DNA of 64,000 bases from UBA6912 sp963792895. Its GTDB lineage: Bacteria; Actinomycetota; Acidimicrobiia; Spongiisociales; UBA5794. Positions 10,748 to 21,068 of this stretch are shown here, one piece after another (positions within the stretch are counted from its first letter, which is position 1; every line of letters begins with the position of its first letter). The notes below the pieces were generated by a model. The model was not told the DNA's origin. It was given only the letters and a program-made list of their open reading frames with translations, and ran no database searches. The stretch spans positions 1 to 64,000 of the forward strand of contig CAWBYA010000006.1 of assembly GCA_963792895.1 (NCBI GenBank). The letters run 5' to 3'. Made by a program: the position numbers and the translations under genes.

Positions 10748-13700
10748 TCAAGATTGGGCCGATTCGTCTGGGGGGGTAGTCGTAGTTGGGAATGTGGGAG
10801 TTTCGGGACATTTGCCTTGTCGTCAGGAACAACACAGCAGTTTCCTTTGTTGCATCCTGGAGGATTTCCAGGATAGTTGCAGCAGATGGTTCCCTGGTCT
10901 TTGCAAATCGTCGAACAGTCGCCCACCGTTCCATTCACGTTCAACAAAGCGTCGCAGCACGTGTCTGGAAGTCCAGGGTTGTTGGGATTACCCTGGAAAC
11001 AGCTCTGACATGCACTACAGGTCGTCGAATTTCCTTGGCCATTGCCGCTTACGCAACAGACTTGGACATTTCCTCTTCCAGTAACACGGCAGACCTCGTC
11101 GGGATCGAGACTCAAGCACTCGTCATCCTTGCACTTACACTTTTCCATTTTCGTTTCGACATACCTTTCCGTCGCTTGGACATGTGCCCGTGCACTCACC
11201 ATTAGAATCTGGCTCTGCTTTATTGCACATGACTGAACCAGCCGACGTTGTGGCGAGATCAGGAGTAGTCGTCACTAGAGGAATCTCGGTAGTTGTCGAG
11301 TCCATACCAGCTTCCGTAGACGTCGTCTCCTCGGCTTTGGTCGTCATCTCGGCTTCGGTGGTTGCCGCATCAGGAGTAGTCGTCACAACAGGAATACCAG
11401 CTTCCGTAGACGTTGTCTCCTCGGCTTTGGTCGTCATATCGGCTTCGGTGGTTGCCGCATCAGGAGTAGTCGTCACAACAGGAATACCAGCTTCCGTAGA
11501 CGTCGTCTCCTCGGCTTTCGTCGTCATATCGGCTTCGGTGGTTGCTGCATCAGGAGTAGTCGTCACTAGAGGAATCTCGGTGGTTGTCGAGTCCATACCA
11601 GCTTCCGTGGACGTCGTCTCCTCGGCTTTCGTCGTTATCTCGGCTTCGGTGGTTGCCGCATCAGAAGTAGTCGTCACAACAGGAATACCAGCTTCCGTAG
11701 TCGTTGTCTCCTCGGCTCTCGTCGTCATATCGGCTTCGGTTATCGTTGTAGCAGTCGAGGAATCTGGAGGACAAGTCTTGTTGGAATCATATTCACAGGC
11801 ATGTCCAGGGCACTGATCATTCTCATCCTTGACACATAACTCTTGGCAGACTTGGCACAGTGGATCAATCTTGCATGGTTCATCAGGGTCCTCACATTCA
11901 TAAGGAGGTGCTCCGCAATAGTAATAGCATGCCTCGCAGAATGTAATGTCACAAGGAGGAATCACTTTGTCAGGCTTGGTTGTAGTACCGGGAGGTCCAG
12001 TAGTAGTCGTCACCACGGGGATATCAAATTCAGTAGTAGTGGTTGTAATTTCAGGTGTCGGTTCCGGAGTAGGCTCAGGCGTCGGTTCAGGAGTTGGTTC
12101 AGGAGTCGGTTCAGGCGTCGGTTCAGGAGTAGGCTCAGGTGTTGGTTCCGGAGTCGGTTCCGGAGTAGGCTCAGGCGTCGGTTCAGGAGTCGGTTCCGGA
12201 GTCGGCTCAGGCGTCGGTTCAGGAGTCGGTTCCGGAGTCGGCTCAGGCGTCGGCTCCGGTGTCGGTTCCGGAGTCGGTTCAGGCGTCGGTTCCGGCGTCG
12301 GTTCCGGAGTCGGCTCAGGCGTTGGTTCCGGCGTCGGTTCCGGTGTTGGCTCAGGAGTCGGCTCAGGCGTCGGCTCAGGAGTTGGGTCAGGCGTGGGCTC
12401 CGGAGTTGGCTCAGGAGTTGGTTCAGGCGTCGGTTCAGGCGTAGGCTCGGCGTTGGTTCCGGAGTCGGTTCGGGAGTCGGTTCAGGCGTGGGTTCCGGAG
12501 TAGGCTCAGGAGTTGGCTCAGGCGTCGGCTCCGGAGTAGGCTCAGGCGTTGGCTCGGCGTCGGCTCCGGCGTCGGCTCAGGCGTCGGCTCCGGAGTTGGC
12601 TCCGGCGTCGGCTCAGGAGTTGGTTCAGGAGTCGGCTCTGGCGTCGGCTCAGGCGTCGGCTCAGGCGCGGGCTCAGGAGTCGGCTCCGGAGTTGGCTCGG
12701 AGTCGGCTCAGGCGTTGGCTCAGGAGTCGGCTCAGGCGCTGGCTCCGGAGTCGGCTCAGGCGTTGGCTCAGGAGTCGGCTCCGGCGTCGGCTCAGGAGTC
12801 GGCTCAGGCGTCGGCTCAGGCGTCGGCTCAGGAGTCGGCTCAGGCGTTGGCTCCGGAGTCGGCTCAGGAGTCGGCTCAGGCGTTGGCTCAGGAGTCGGCT
12901 CAGGCGCTGGTTCAGGCGTCGGCTCAGGCGTGGGTTCAGGAGTCGGCTCCGGAGTCGGCTCAGGAGTTGGCTCAGGCGTCGGCTCCGGAGTCGGCTCAGG
13001 CGCAGGCTCAGGCGTCGGTTCAGGCGTCGGTTCAGGCGTCGGCTCCGGAGTCGGCTCAGGCGTCGGCTCAGGCGTCGGCTCAGGCGTCGGCTCGGAGTCG
13101 GCTCAGGCGTCGGTTCAGGCGCCGGCTCCGGAGTCGGTTCAGGCGTGGGTTCAGGCGTCGGCTCGGAGTTGGTTCAGGAGTCGGCTCAGGCGTCGGTTCA
13201 GGCGCTGGCTCCGGAGTTGGTTCCGGAGTCGGTTCAGGCGTGGGCTCCGGCGCTGGTTCCGGCGCCGGTTCAGGCGTCGGCTCGGAGTTGGCTCAGGAGT
13301 CGGTTCAGGAGCAGGTTCAGGCGTCGGCTCAGGAGTCGGCTCAGGCGTGGGTTCAGGAGTCGGCTCCGGAGTTGGCTCAGGAGTAGGCTCAGGCGTTGGC
13401 TCAGGAGTCGGTTCAGGCGTTGGCTCCGGAGTCGGCTCAGGCGTTGGCTCAGGAGTCGGTTCCGGCGTCGGCTCAGGCGTCGGCTCAGGCGTGGGCTCAG
13501 GTGTCGGCTCAGGAGTTGGTTCAGGAGTTGGCTCCGGAGTTGGTTCAGGAGTCGGCTCAGGCGTTGGCTCAGGCGTCGGTTCAGGAGTTGGTTCAGGCGT
13601 TGGTTCAGGAGTCGGTTCAGGCGTGGGTTCAGGAGTCGGCTCCGGAGTTGGTTCAGGAGTTGGCTCAGGCGTCGGCTCCGGAGTTGGTTCAGGCGTAGGC

Positions 13701-16187
13701 TCCGGCGCTGGCTCTGGCGTCGGTTCAGGCGTGGGCTCAGGCGTTGGCTCCGGCGTCGGCTCAGGCGTTGGTTCAGGCGTCGGCTCCGGAGTGGGCTCAG
13801 GCGTGGGTTCTGGCGTCGGTTCTGGAGTCGGCTCAGGAGTCGGTTCAGGCGTCGGTTCCGGAGTTGGTTCAGGAGTCGGCTCAGGCGTCGGTTCAGGCGT
13901 TGGCTCGGAGTTGGCTCAGGAGTTGGTTCAGGCGTGGGTTCCGGTGTTGGTTCCGGCGTTGGCTCCGGCGTCGGTTCAGGCGTTGGTTCCGGAGTTGGCT
14001 CAGGAGTCGGTTCGGGCGTCGGTTCTGGAGTAGGTTCAGGAGTGGGGTCAGGCGTGGGTTCAGGCGTAGGTTCTGGAGTGGGTTCAGGCGTGGGTTCAGG
14101 CGTCGGCTCAGGAGTCGGCTCTGGAGTTGGTTCAGGAGTTGGTTCCGGGGTTGGTTCAGGTGTCGGTTCAGGAGTCGGCTCAGGCGTGGGTTCAGGAGTC
14201 GGCTCAGGAGTCGGTTCAGGAGCAGGCTCGGGAGTTGGTTCAGGTGTAGGCTCTGGAGCTGGTTCAGGAGTTGGTTCAGGCGTCGGTTCTGGCGTGGGCT
14301 CGGAGTTGGCTCAGGCGTGGGTTCAGGAGTCGGCTCAGGCGTAGGTTCCGGTGTTGGTTCAGGTGTCGGTTCAGGAGTAGGTTCCGGTGTTGGCTCAGGT
14401 GTGGGTTCGGGCGTGGGCTCTGGAGTCGGTTCAGGCGTAGGCTCAGGAGTTGGTGCCGGCGTTGGAATAGAGCAATTTAAAACTGTGAAGATAATATCAT
14501 CAGATAGGAAGCAGTCGTAGCCTTGCTCTGCAGTGGCATCATATGTGTAGGTGAAGGTGACATGTTCATCTACATTGCCTTCGATGAAAACTGCCTGTCG
14601 GATCCGGAATCTCGTCATTGGAGCTATTTGTCCAAACGCCTCCCATCTGACCTTGTGGCTCGCTTTCGGTTAGGTTAACTGTCGCATTGGGAAAACAGAA
14701 AGTTTCGTCCATCAAGGTAAGGACTGGAGGTGGAGTCACGGTGACATTCCTGATTGACACTGTGCCCATACCCGGTCTACAGACTGTAATTGAGAATTTC
14801 GTCACACCGGGGGTCGAACCAGTACAGATCACGTCATCTTTATAGGTTGACCAAGAGAGACCCAATTGCCATTATCATCATCTACAAAAAGGCATACATT
14901 CCCCGTTGCCACTCCCCCACAACCTTGCCGGGCTGTGAAACAAATTTCTGTACCACAGCCTCCCTGGTCTGGATCAAGGTCGGTAAACAAGAATGAACCA
15001 CAACCTCCCTCTGTGCCCTTGTCGCCGACGTTGCCAATGCAGAAATCCTCGGTCGGATCAACGGCACCAGCAGTACTTATTTCCAGGGTTGCGTTGTAGG
15101 AAGGGTCAGTTGCATTCTGCACAGTAAAAAGGGGTACAAAGTTGCATGATGGTTGAAGCCTTCGACTGACACCACTAATGGCCTGGAAATCCACAAAGCT
15201 CTTGGGTTGAGTCTTGGGGTTGCGTGAATAATCATCCAACTTGTGCTCAAGAAAATCTCCGCCAGCCTCTGCATGTCGTGTAGCAAAGTCGTTCTTGCTG
15301 CCATCGTCTTCATCTGCCAAACCTGGAAACTGGGCCTCTGCCGACTCTTCAAGCGTGCCTTCACGATTCTTGGGCTATGTTGACAAAAAAGAGAAGTCAA
15401 TGCTTGCTAAAAGTAGGACAAGTATAAAGTACACAAAGCGACTTTACCTCCGAGCGTAGCAAGTGTTGCACTTCCTCGTGCGTCTCTTCATCTTGCTGAT
15501 GAAAACTTCCGTCAAACCATTCCTTCAGCAAGGCCTCTTTTGAAGCCACCTCTGCCATGCGTTGGGCAAAGTCGTTCTCGCTGCTGTCCTCCGTAAGGAA
15601 AAGAGCCTGGTACTTCTTATCGTTATTCTGGAGACTTGGTTTCTCGCCCCCAGTCTCTTTCATCAAGTTTCCAATCTCATTCTCGTTAATAGAAGCATAA
15701 TTTTCTGTACCAGTATGAGCCTTAGACCCGATGGAAGGCAAGAAGATAGGGTTGGATGGGGAATGAGTTCGCGTGACATGAATCAATCTTTACTCAAAGA
15801 AACGTACCTCCATCACGACATGGTCGCCCTGTTGTTCCTTCAATACCGTCTTATTGTCTTCCTCCACAATCTTCTCGAGCTTCTTGTCCTCCTCCTTTGG
15901 TGCAAGAAGCCACTTCTTGAGTAACTGACGAGGCGACGGCTTGTTTGCCTCGATAGACATGCGCCTAGCAAAGTCGTTCGTTTCATCCTCCTCCTCCAAG
16001 TAGCCTCGAAACTTGGCCTGTCAATCAGTTAATTCAATACATGTGTGCGACAAACGTGAGAAAGGAAAAGAACAACATGAAATTGAAACCCGTTCAGTTC
16101 ACTTACGAGATCAAAGGCTTGAGCGCGTCCAATCATCATCGCGACCAGCACCATCGTCGCCATCATGATATGTTTCATGCTGAGCAT
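10748..16187 (-). CDS. Very large secreted (Glu-Pro-Thr-Pro)n repeat protein with Cys-rich C-terminus, four exons
   Basis: Translation starts at 16187 with a signal peptide (MLSMKHIMMATMVLVAMM...RAQA). Exons are 16187-16107, 16017-15808, 15720-15448 and 15374 to about 10748, all with GT-AG junctions and phase 0. Exons 2-4 each carry a related acidic block containing NDFA(Q/R/T)R. Exon 4 then encodes a Cys-containing beta-rich region, about 800 residues of EPTP repeats (14463-12052), a Cys-rich linker, Thr/Glu-rich 30-residue repeats (about 11,745-11,260) and a Cys-rich tail with many C-x-C and CC pairs ending in a TTTTPPDESAQS-like sequence. The repeat is split by eight 1-bp deletions; other shifts lie near 14,850, 14,600, 11,140 and 10,800. 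Corrected length is about 1,700 residues. A structural cell-wall or adhesive role is inference. Confidence 0.75.
11260..11745 (-). repeat. Tandem 90/111-bp repeat encoding Thr/Glu/Ala-rich 30-37 residue units
   Basis: Copies of a unit encoding roughly TTTPDAATTEADMTTKAEE plus TTSTEAGIPVV recur at 90-bp spacing. The GCATCAGGAGTAG mark lies at 11367, 11457 and 11547, then a variant at 11658. Two copies carry a 21-bp insertion encoding a DSTTTEI-type segment, giving 111 bp. Copies are nearly identical, which points to recent expansion or homogenisation. Confidence 0.85.
12052..14463 (-). repeat. About 2.4-kb 12-bp microsatellite-like coding repeat, (EPTP)n
   Basis: The plus strand shows GGCTCAGGCGTC / GGTTCCGGAGTC-type dodecamers repeated about 200 times. 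On the coding minus strand this reads Glu-Pro-Thr-Pro. Variation is almost entirely at third codon positions, so the peptide is conserved while the DNA drifts. Eight one-base losses occur near 12448, 12555, 12699, 13093, 13164, 13283, 13906 and 14302. All change GGCTCCGG (or GGCTCAGG) to GGCTCGG. Confidence 0.9.
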
Positions 16188-17176
16188 GATTGAACCTATA
16201 GTATTGCGTACATAATAGTCGAAGAGAGGATTGTGATGAGATACGGCAAGTCAACTTCTCTTCCCTTACTTTTCCATTGACTTACTCTTTCAACTCCTCA
16301 CGAGAGTTGGATCTTTTGTTTCTTGATGTCCTTTCCTTCTCCGAAAGGCTTCTGCTAGTGACCAAACACAGTGCGAAAGGAAAAGGTGAGCAAAGAAGAG
16401 AGCGTGCAAGGTGCAGGGACAAGGGTAACAAGAAGATCTCGAGACATGACATCTTTGCGAACTCGCGAAAAATGCCAGCATGTCATCAAACAACCTTTGT
16501 CGAGCATCGCAGTTTCGCGAGCCGATTCGCATCTTCGTCTTATCCAACCAGAGCAACCTGAACTGTAACTAGTATCAAGGCATTCCTTACCTCTTAAAGC
16601 TATTTACTATCCAACTTGCAACAAGCAACAAGTGGGACTACTGTCACACTGTCACGCATGGAGGGAGGCCTGTGAATCTTTTATGCTAGCCTGTAGGGTA
16701 ACAATCCTATAGGGACTGTTTAAGGTTAGGGATTCTGGTTCCTTCCCCAATCACATAGCACAACGAAATGGCGTTTTCGACCGCACCGCTGTGTCCTCCT
16801 GAAAGCTTCTAACGTTATAAGACTCTTGAATTTGTCACATGTCCGCGAACAATTGCATGATCAAACGCCGCCCTCGACTCACCCGCCACCACCGTCATCC
16901 TTATTTTTGATAGTAAGACCTTTATCAGACAAAAGAACAAGAAGAATGTTCGTTTGGTTGTACTATTAATTCTATGCATACGTGTATTCTACGGCTGTGC
17001 AGTTTTGGGAATTTGTCGCGCGGCGAAGGAATCAGCAAGCAAAACATGCTCGAGTCACGGAAGGGTCGGAGGGAGTTTAAGTCACGAGTGCCAAGATGGC
17101 AAACATACGCACTCGAACTCTCTCAAAACCATCAACAAGCAATGAAGGCCATCACTTTCCTGTTTGACGATACAGG
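16188..17176. other. Long intergenic region, divergent promoters
   Basis: About 1 kb between the start of the minus-strand secreted protein and the start of the KEA antiporter. Small frames at 16277-16568 and 16954-17186 have no domain and no clear translation context. No transposon ends, RNA gene or long repeat were recognised. It must carry both promoters, but no specific element is identifiable by eye. Confidence 0.4.
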
Positions 17177-19690
17177 TTGCATCTGAGTGAATCGATGGCG
17201 CCGATCGAGAAAGCTCGACTGTCCACCGTTCAATGTCGCAAACGAAATTGCTTCTGTTTCGCGGTGGCATCCTCGTGGTGTGTTAGGCGGTGCCACTCCT
17301 TCCACATCAGGCCGTCCAGTAGACCAATCCTTCACTCTTACAAAGATGTCACGCGATTAAGTGCTCTACCTTTCGACTCGATAGATATCTTCGTGACTCA
17401 TTTTGTGACGGCACAGTCAGACGCCGTCGCGAATCAGTTGCCAATGAATCTGCCAACAATGGCCGATCTGCCATCGTTCCAACTCCCATTTGACAAAATA
17501 GCGAACCAGTTACGCAGTGAGCTTGATATTGGTGGTGCTCTTAATCGAGATTTAGGAAAGATACCAGAATTGCAAACGTCGCTTGTATTGGAATCCATCG
17601 GACGTGACCTGCTCGTATTTCTAGCTGCTTCGGTGGTCGTTACACCGCTTGCCAATCTTATTGGAGTAACTCCTATACTTGGATATCTCATCCTTGGAGC
17701 CTTCCTAGGACCAAATGGCATAGACATTTTTGCCAATAGCAAGGCGGATGTGGAACTTGGGGACTTTGGTATACTATTCCTCTTGTTCTCGGAAGGTCTG
17801 GAAGTATCGCAGTCTCGACTAAACCAACTCACACAGTTTTTGCCATTAGCCTTTGCCCAAATTGCCTTATGTGCCGGTGTGCTGTCTTGGGCTATCGTTA
17901 ATTGGTCCAACTTGGAATCGTTTGTGCCTTTGGATGATGGTTTAATCAATGTATCCAATCCGATTGAAGCCTTGGTTCTGGCATTAGCACTTACCTTAAG
18001 TACGTCAGCTTTTGTCTTTCCAGTCTTGAGCGCCCTTGGGTGGGAGGACGAGCAGTCGGGACAGGCTGCTACATCCATTCTTTTGCTGCAAGATTTGGCC
18101 GTGGCACCGCTGTTGGTGGTTCTCCCGTATATTGTCGGCCAAGGGCCTACTGATTGGGGCGCCATTGGTTTCCTCACGGCAAAAGCGACGATTGGATTCG
18201 GATCAATCGTTTACTTTGGAAGCTTTGTATTGAGAAATGTCTTTGCGTGGGTGGCTGAAACAAGATCGACTGAAACGTTTGTAGCGTTGTGTCTCTTGGT
18301 TAGCGTCGGTATGGGCACTATTGCCAAGTTGCTGGGGCTGACGGATACGGCAGGAGCGTTTGCTGCCGGCGTTTTACTTGCTAATACAAATTATCGAGCT
18401 CAAATACAAGCAGACATTTTGCCCTTCAAGGGAATTCTTCTTGGTATCTTCTTTCTTGTCGCTGGCTCGAGTTTTGATATTGATTTATGTTTAAGAGAGC
18501 TACCTACGGTCGCTACCGGCGTTCTAGCATTGATCTCTCTCAAGGCTGCTACATTATTCATAGCTACACGAGTCCCAAGATGGATGGAGCCGAATAGACT
18601 TGAAATTTCAGAGGGCGTCAGACTCTCGCTACTCTTGGCCGGTGGAGGAGAATTCGCTTTTGTTGTGTTGGCGCTTGCCGAACGCCTTGGGGTTCTCCCT
18701 GACGAGCTTGGAGGTCTACTTACCGCAATTGTGCTAATAACAATGGCCGTTACGCCGATCCTAGGAGAGCTGGCCGATATAGTGTCTACTCCGTTCCTTG
18801 ATATGAAAGACGAAACCCGGACAGGCGGTAATGGTGAAACTTTTGAGATGGATCTAGAGACCGAAATCGCAGATGATGCCATTATAGTATGTGGCTACGG
18901 CGAAATAGGTCAGAATGTTGTAAAAGTCCTGGGTGAAGAATACGAAGCAACTAGGAGAATCGAATCACCGGAGGCCTGCAACGACGAAGCATGTTCCATA
19001 GAAGCCCTTCCGCAAATTGTTGCATTCGATAACAATCCTGATCTTATCAGCAACATTTTGATACCAACCGAAAGCTCGATCGTTCTATTTGGCGACGGAA
19101 GCAATCCCGCCGTAATACTATCCAGCAGAGTCAAGGATCCTGCGGCAATTTTCGTGACGTATGAAGATCCAGGACGGGTATCGTCTACAACTGCGAGGAT
19201 GCGCTCATCCTTCCCTAATACTGCCATATATACTCGTGCGCAGACAAGATCCGAAGCGCAGGCCCTGAAGTCGTTAGGAGCCACAGAAGTCGTGGTAGAA
19301 ATAGATGAGCTGGCCCGATCCGCAGTGGCGTTGGTATGGGGTAATAAACTATGGGCTTCGCAACCGCTGCTTCCTGGAGAAGATACAACTGCCCTACGAC
19401 AAGCCGCTGCGGCTGCGGCAGGCGTATCATTGGAACTTATAGACGAGCTGCTAGAGCTTTACGAGTGCATAGATGCGGATGTATCTGGACTTGTCGATCC
19501 AGATGAGTTAGTGACATTCATTCGCAAGAGTAATTCAGGAGTTTCGTCTGACGAAGAGATTAAAGAAATGGAAAATTGGGTGCGAGATGTAGTGACGGCA
19601 CCAGTAGATCCCATTGGCTTTTGTCGAATTTATGTAAGGGCCCCGTCTCTCATAAAACGTGCTTTGAATGATGCATGTCTGTTGATCTAA
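17177..19690 (+). CDS. KEA-type K+/H+ antiporter (CPA2) with RCK domain and C-terminal EF-hand
   Basis: Single exon, 837 residues (alternative Met at 17195). The first ~110 residues are basic and Ser/Arg-rich, compatible with an organelle-targeting extension. A Na+/H+ exchanger-type membrane domain spans roughly 140-525 and includes GYLILGAFLGPNGID and LLLFSEGLEVS. An RCK/TrkA-N Rossmann domain follows, with the dinucleotide loop GYGEIGQ starting at Gly573. Near the C-terminus D766ADVSGLVDPDE777 is a canonical EF-hand loop. KEA proteins exchange K+ for H+ in plastid envelope or thylakoid membranes and are gated by nucleotide binding to RCK. A calcium site here is an unusual addition. Plastid location is inferred from the family and the N-terminal extension only. 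Confidence 0.88.
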   Translation: MHLSESMAPIEKARLSTVQCRKRNCFCFAVASSWCVRRCHSFHIRPSSRPILHSYKDVTRLSALPFDSIDIFVTHFVTAQSDAVANQLPMNLPTMADLPSFQLPFDKIANQLRSELDIGGALNRDLGKIPELQTSLVLESIGRDLLVFLAASVVVTPLANLIGVTPILGYLILGAFLGPNGIDIFANSKADVELGDFGILFLLFSEGLEVSQSRLNQLTQFLPLAFAQIALCAGVLSWAIVNWSNLESFVPLDDGLINVSNPIEALVLALALTLSTSAFVFPVLSALGWEDEQSGQAATSILLLQDLAVAPLLVVLPYIVGQGPTDWGAIGFLTAKATIGFGSIVYFGSFVLRNVFAWVAETRSTETFVALCLLVSVGMGTIAKLLGLTDTAGAFAAGVLLANTNYRAQIQADILPFKGILLGIFFLVAGSSFDIDLCLRELPTVATGVLALISLKAATLFIATRVPRWMEPNRLEISEGVRLSLLLAGGGEFAFVVLALAERLGVLPDELGGLLTAIVLITMAVTPILGELADIVSTPFLDMKDETRTGGNGETFEMDLETEIADDAIIVCGYGEIGQNVVKVLGEEYEATRRIESPEACNDEACSIEALPQIVAFDNNPDLISNILIPTESSIVLFGDGSNPAVILSSRVKDPAAIFVTYEDPGRVSSTTARMRSSFPNTAIYTRAQTRSEAQALKSLGATEVVVEIDELARSAVALVWGNKLWASQPLLPGEDTTALRQAAAAAAGVSLELIDELLELYECIDADVSGLVDPDELVTFIRKSNSGVSSDEEIKEMENWVRDVVTAPVDPIGFCRIYVRAPSLIKRALNDACLLI

Positions 19691-19756
19691 AGGATAATGG
19701 CAGTTGCTACTCATGAAATGGCACATATGCGTCTAAGAGAGCGGAAGCAAAATACA

Positions 19757-19765
19757 TCAACCTGC
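19757..19765. other. Eukaryote/actinobacterium junction
   Basis: Composition, codon use and gene style change abruptly here. To the left is AT-richer eukaryotic 3' flank about 70 bp after the antiporter stop. To the right is GC-rich bacterial coding sequence. The bacterial frame is already open across the break, so its gene is cut within its N-terminal coding region. No target-site duplication, IS end or tRNA is visible at the break. Confidence 0.85.
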
Positions 19766-20297
19766 GAGGCCTACCCGTCGTCGAGGGCGGAAGGTCCTCA
19801 CGTTTGCAGCAGTCGCCGTCGTCGCCGTTGCCGGGACGGGCGTCGTGCGGTCGCTCATCGCCGACACGGGCAACGACGACCGTGATTCCCGCGTCACGAC
19901 GACGCAAGCCGCTTCGCTTCCCACCCAGCCGACGACGCCTCTCTCCGCCGCAGAACCTGCCGAGATCTTTGCCGGGATCACCGGAACGACGACGTTCTCA
20001 TGGGAGGCGCAAGGCGTCACCTACGCCGCCACGCTCACGACGTGGGGTTCCGGAGGCATCGTCGACGTGGCGTACATCAATGCCCTCGGTGTGTTCAGCG
20101 TGATCCAACAGGACCTCATCCTGCAGGACACGGACGGCGGTTGGGCGTACGTCGGGTCGAACCCGAGACTCTCGGCCACCGGGGCATCGGCGGTCACGTA
20201 TTACTCGCCGGACACCTTCTACCTGACCCAGCAGGACTCCGTTTGGTTCATCGATCAGGTATGCAGCCCAGTCGGCGGATGTGCGACTACCGGGTGA
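19761..20297 (+). CDS. Membrane-anchored or secreted hypothetical protein, 5' end cut by the junction
   Basis: The frame from 19761 reads a basic stretch (RRRGRK) followed by a hydrophobic helix (VLTFAAVAVVAVAG), i.e. an N-terminal signal or anchor. A soluble part of about 150 residues follows and ends in VCSPVGGCATTG. The first bacterial GTG that could serve as a start is at 19845, but that would delete the helix, so the true start was most likely just beyond the junction. No known domain was recognised. Two Cys near the end could form a disulfide, consistent with export. Confidence 0.6.
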   Translation, partial: PARPTRRRGRKVLTFAAVAVVAVAGTGVVRSLIADTGNDDRDSRVTTTQAASLPTQPTTPLSAAEPAEIFAGITGTTTFSWEAQGVTYAATLTTWGSGGIVDVAYINALGVFSVIQQDLILQDTDGGWAYVGSNPRLSATGASAVTYYSPDTFYLTQQDSVWFIDQVCSPVGGCATTG

Positions 20298-20452
20298 CAA
20301 CGCGAGTCGAGGCGCGGACCGCCCTGCCGCACAGTGAGCTAACGCTGCGCAGGACTGCGACGACACAGGACCGTAGGTTGTCACTCGATTCGGCAGGCCG
20401 TGATGGGTGGCCACCAACATGTCGGTCGAGGAGCGCAGGATCCGGCGATGTG

Positions 20453-20917
20453 CTACTCCGCAGCGCCTTCCTGTGGTCGTACTCTTCCCAACCGGAGGCG
20501 TAGCTCTGGTTGACCCGTGGCTTCATTCACGTGCCGGTCTATGAGCTCGAAACCGTACGCCTCATAGAAGCGGCGACCGATGGAGTTGGCTTCGAAGACA
20601 TGGAGTTCGAGAAACGGGCGCGAGTCCCGGGCGGCGTCCATGAGGGTGCGGCCGATACCGCGTCCTTGAGCGTCCGGGTCTACGAAGATCGCTCCTACCT
20701 CGTTGCCGATCAGAGCCAGGAAGCCAACGACGCGCCCGTCACTTTCGTAGACGGTCGTCTCGGCTATGGGCAGCCAATCCTCGGCGATCTGGCGCCGCTC
20801 GGTCTCGAAGAAGCCCTCGGGAAGGAACGAGTGGGCTATCAGCGAAGCCCGGTACCAGACTCTGAGCAACCCGTTGAGATCCTCATCGGTGTACGGGCGA
20901 ATCGTCACTCGGCGCAA
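20453..20917 (-). CDS. GNAT family N-acetyltransferase
   Basis: 154 residues. The acetyl-CoA binding motif A is clear: GAIFVDPDAQGRGIGRTLM (V-x-x-x-x-Q/R-x-x-G-x-G/A). The segment VFEANSIGRRFYEAYGFELI follows, a typical motif B with its (R)FYE.xGF signature. The start context is MRRVTIRPYTDEDL, a common GNAT opening. Family members move an acetyl group from acetyl-CoA to an amine; the substrate is unknown. It is convergent with the truncated gene on its left and divergent from the HNH gene on its right. Confidence 0.9.
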   Translation of the reverse strand: MRRVTIRPYTDEDLNGLLRVWYRASLIAHSFLPEGFFETERRQIAEDWLPIAETTVYESDGRVVGFLALIGNEVGAIFVDPDAQGRGIGRTLMDAARDSRPFLELHVFEANSIGRRFYEAYGFELIDRHVNEATGQPELRLRLGRVRPQEGAAE

Positions 20918-21068
20918 CCTCCAGACATCCCCTTTGGCGGCACATTGCGAGCGGCTGGGGGGTAGCTCGCCTCCGCTTCAGCATGCCCTCGGCTCAGATT
21001 CTGTCACAGGCGTCCAATATCGTATCGAACATGTGTTCGTTCTTGGAGAGACCCAACGGGAGGGGAGC

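Noticed and set aside
11843..14344. Very long plus-strand frames rich in Arg/Leu/Trp or Gly/Val/Ser across the repeat (up to 833 codons)
   Set aside because: They are antisense or shifted readings of the EPTP dodecamer array. Repeats of 12 bp stay open in all frames; the minus frame connects to a signal peptide and Cys-rich domains, the others to nothing.
11260..14463. Possible CRISPR array
   Set aside because: Repeats are contiguous, 12 or 90 bp with no unique spacers, and lie in a eukaryotic coding sequence.
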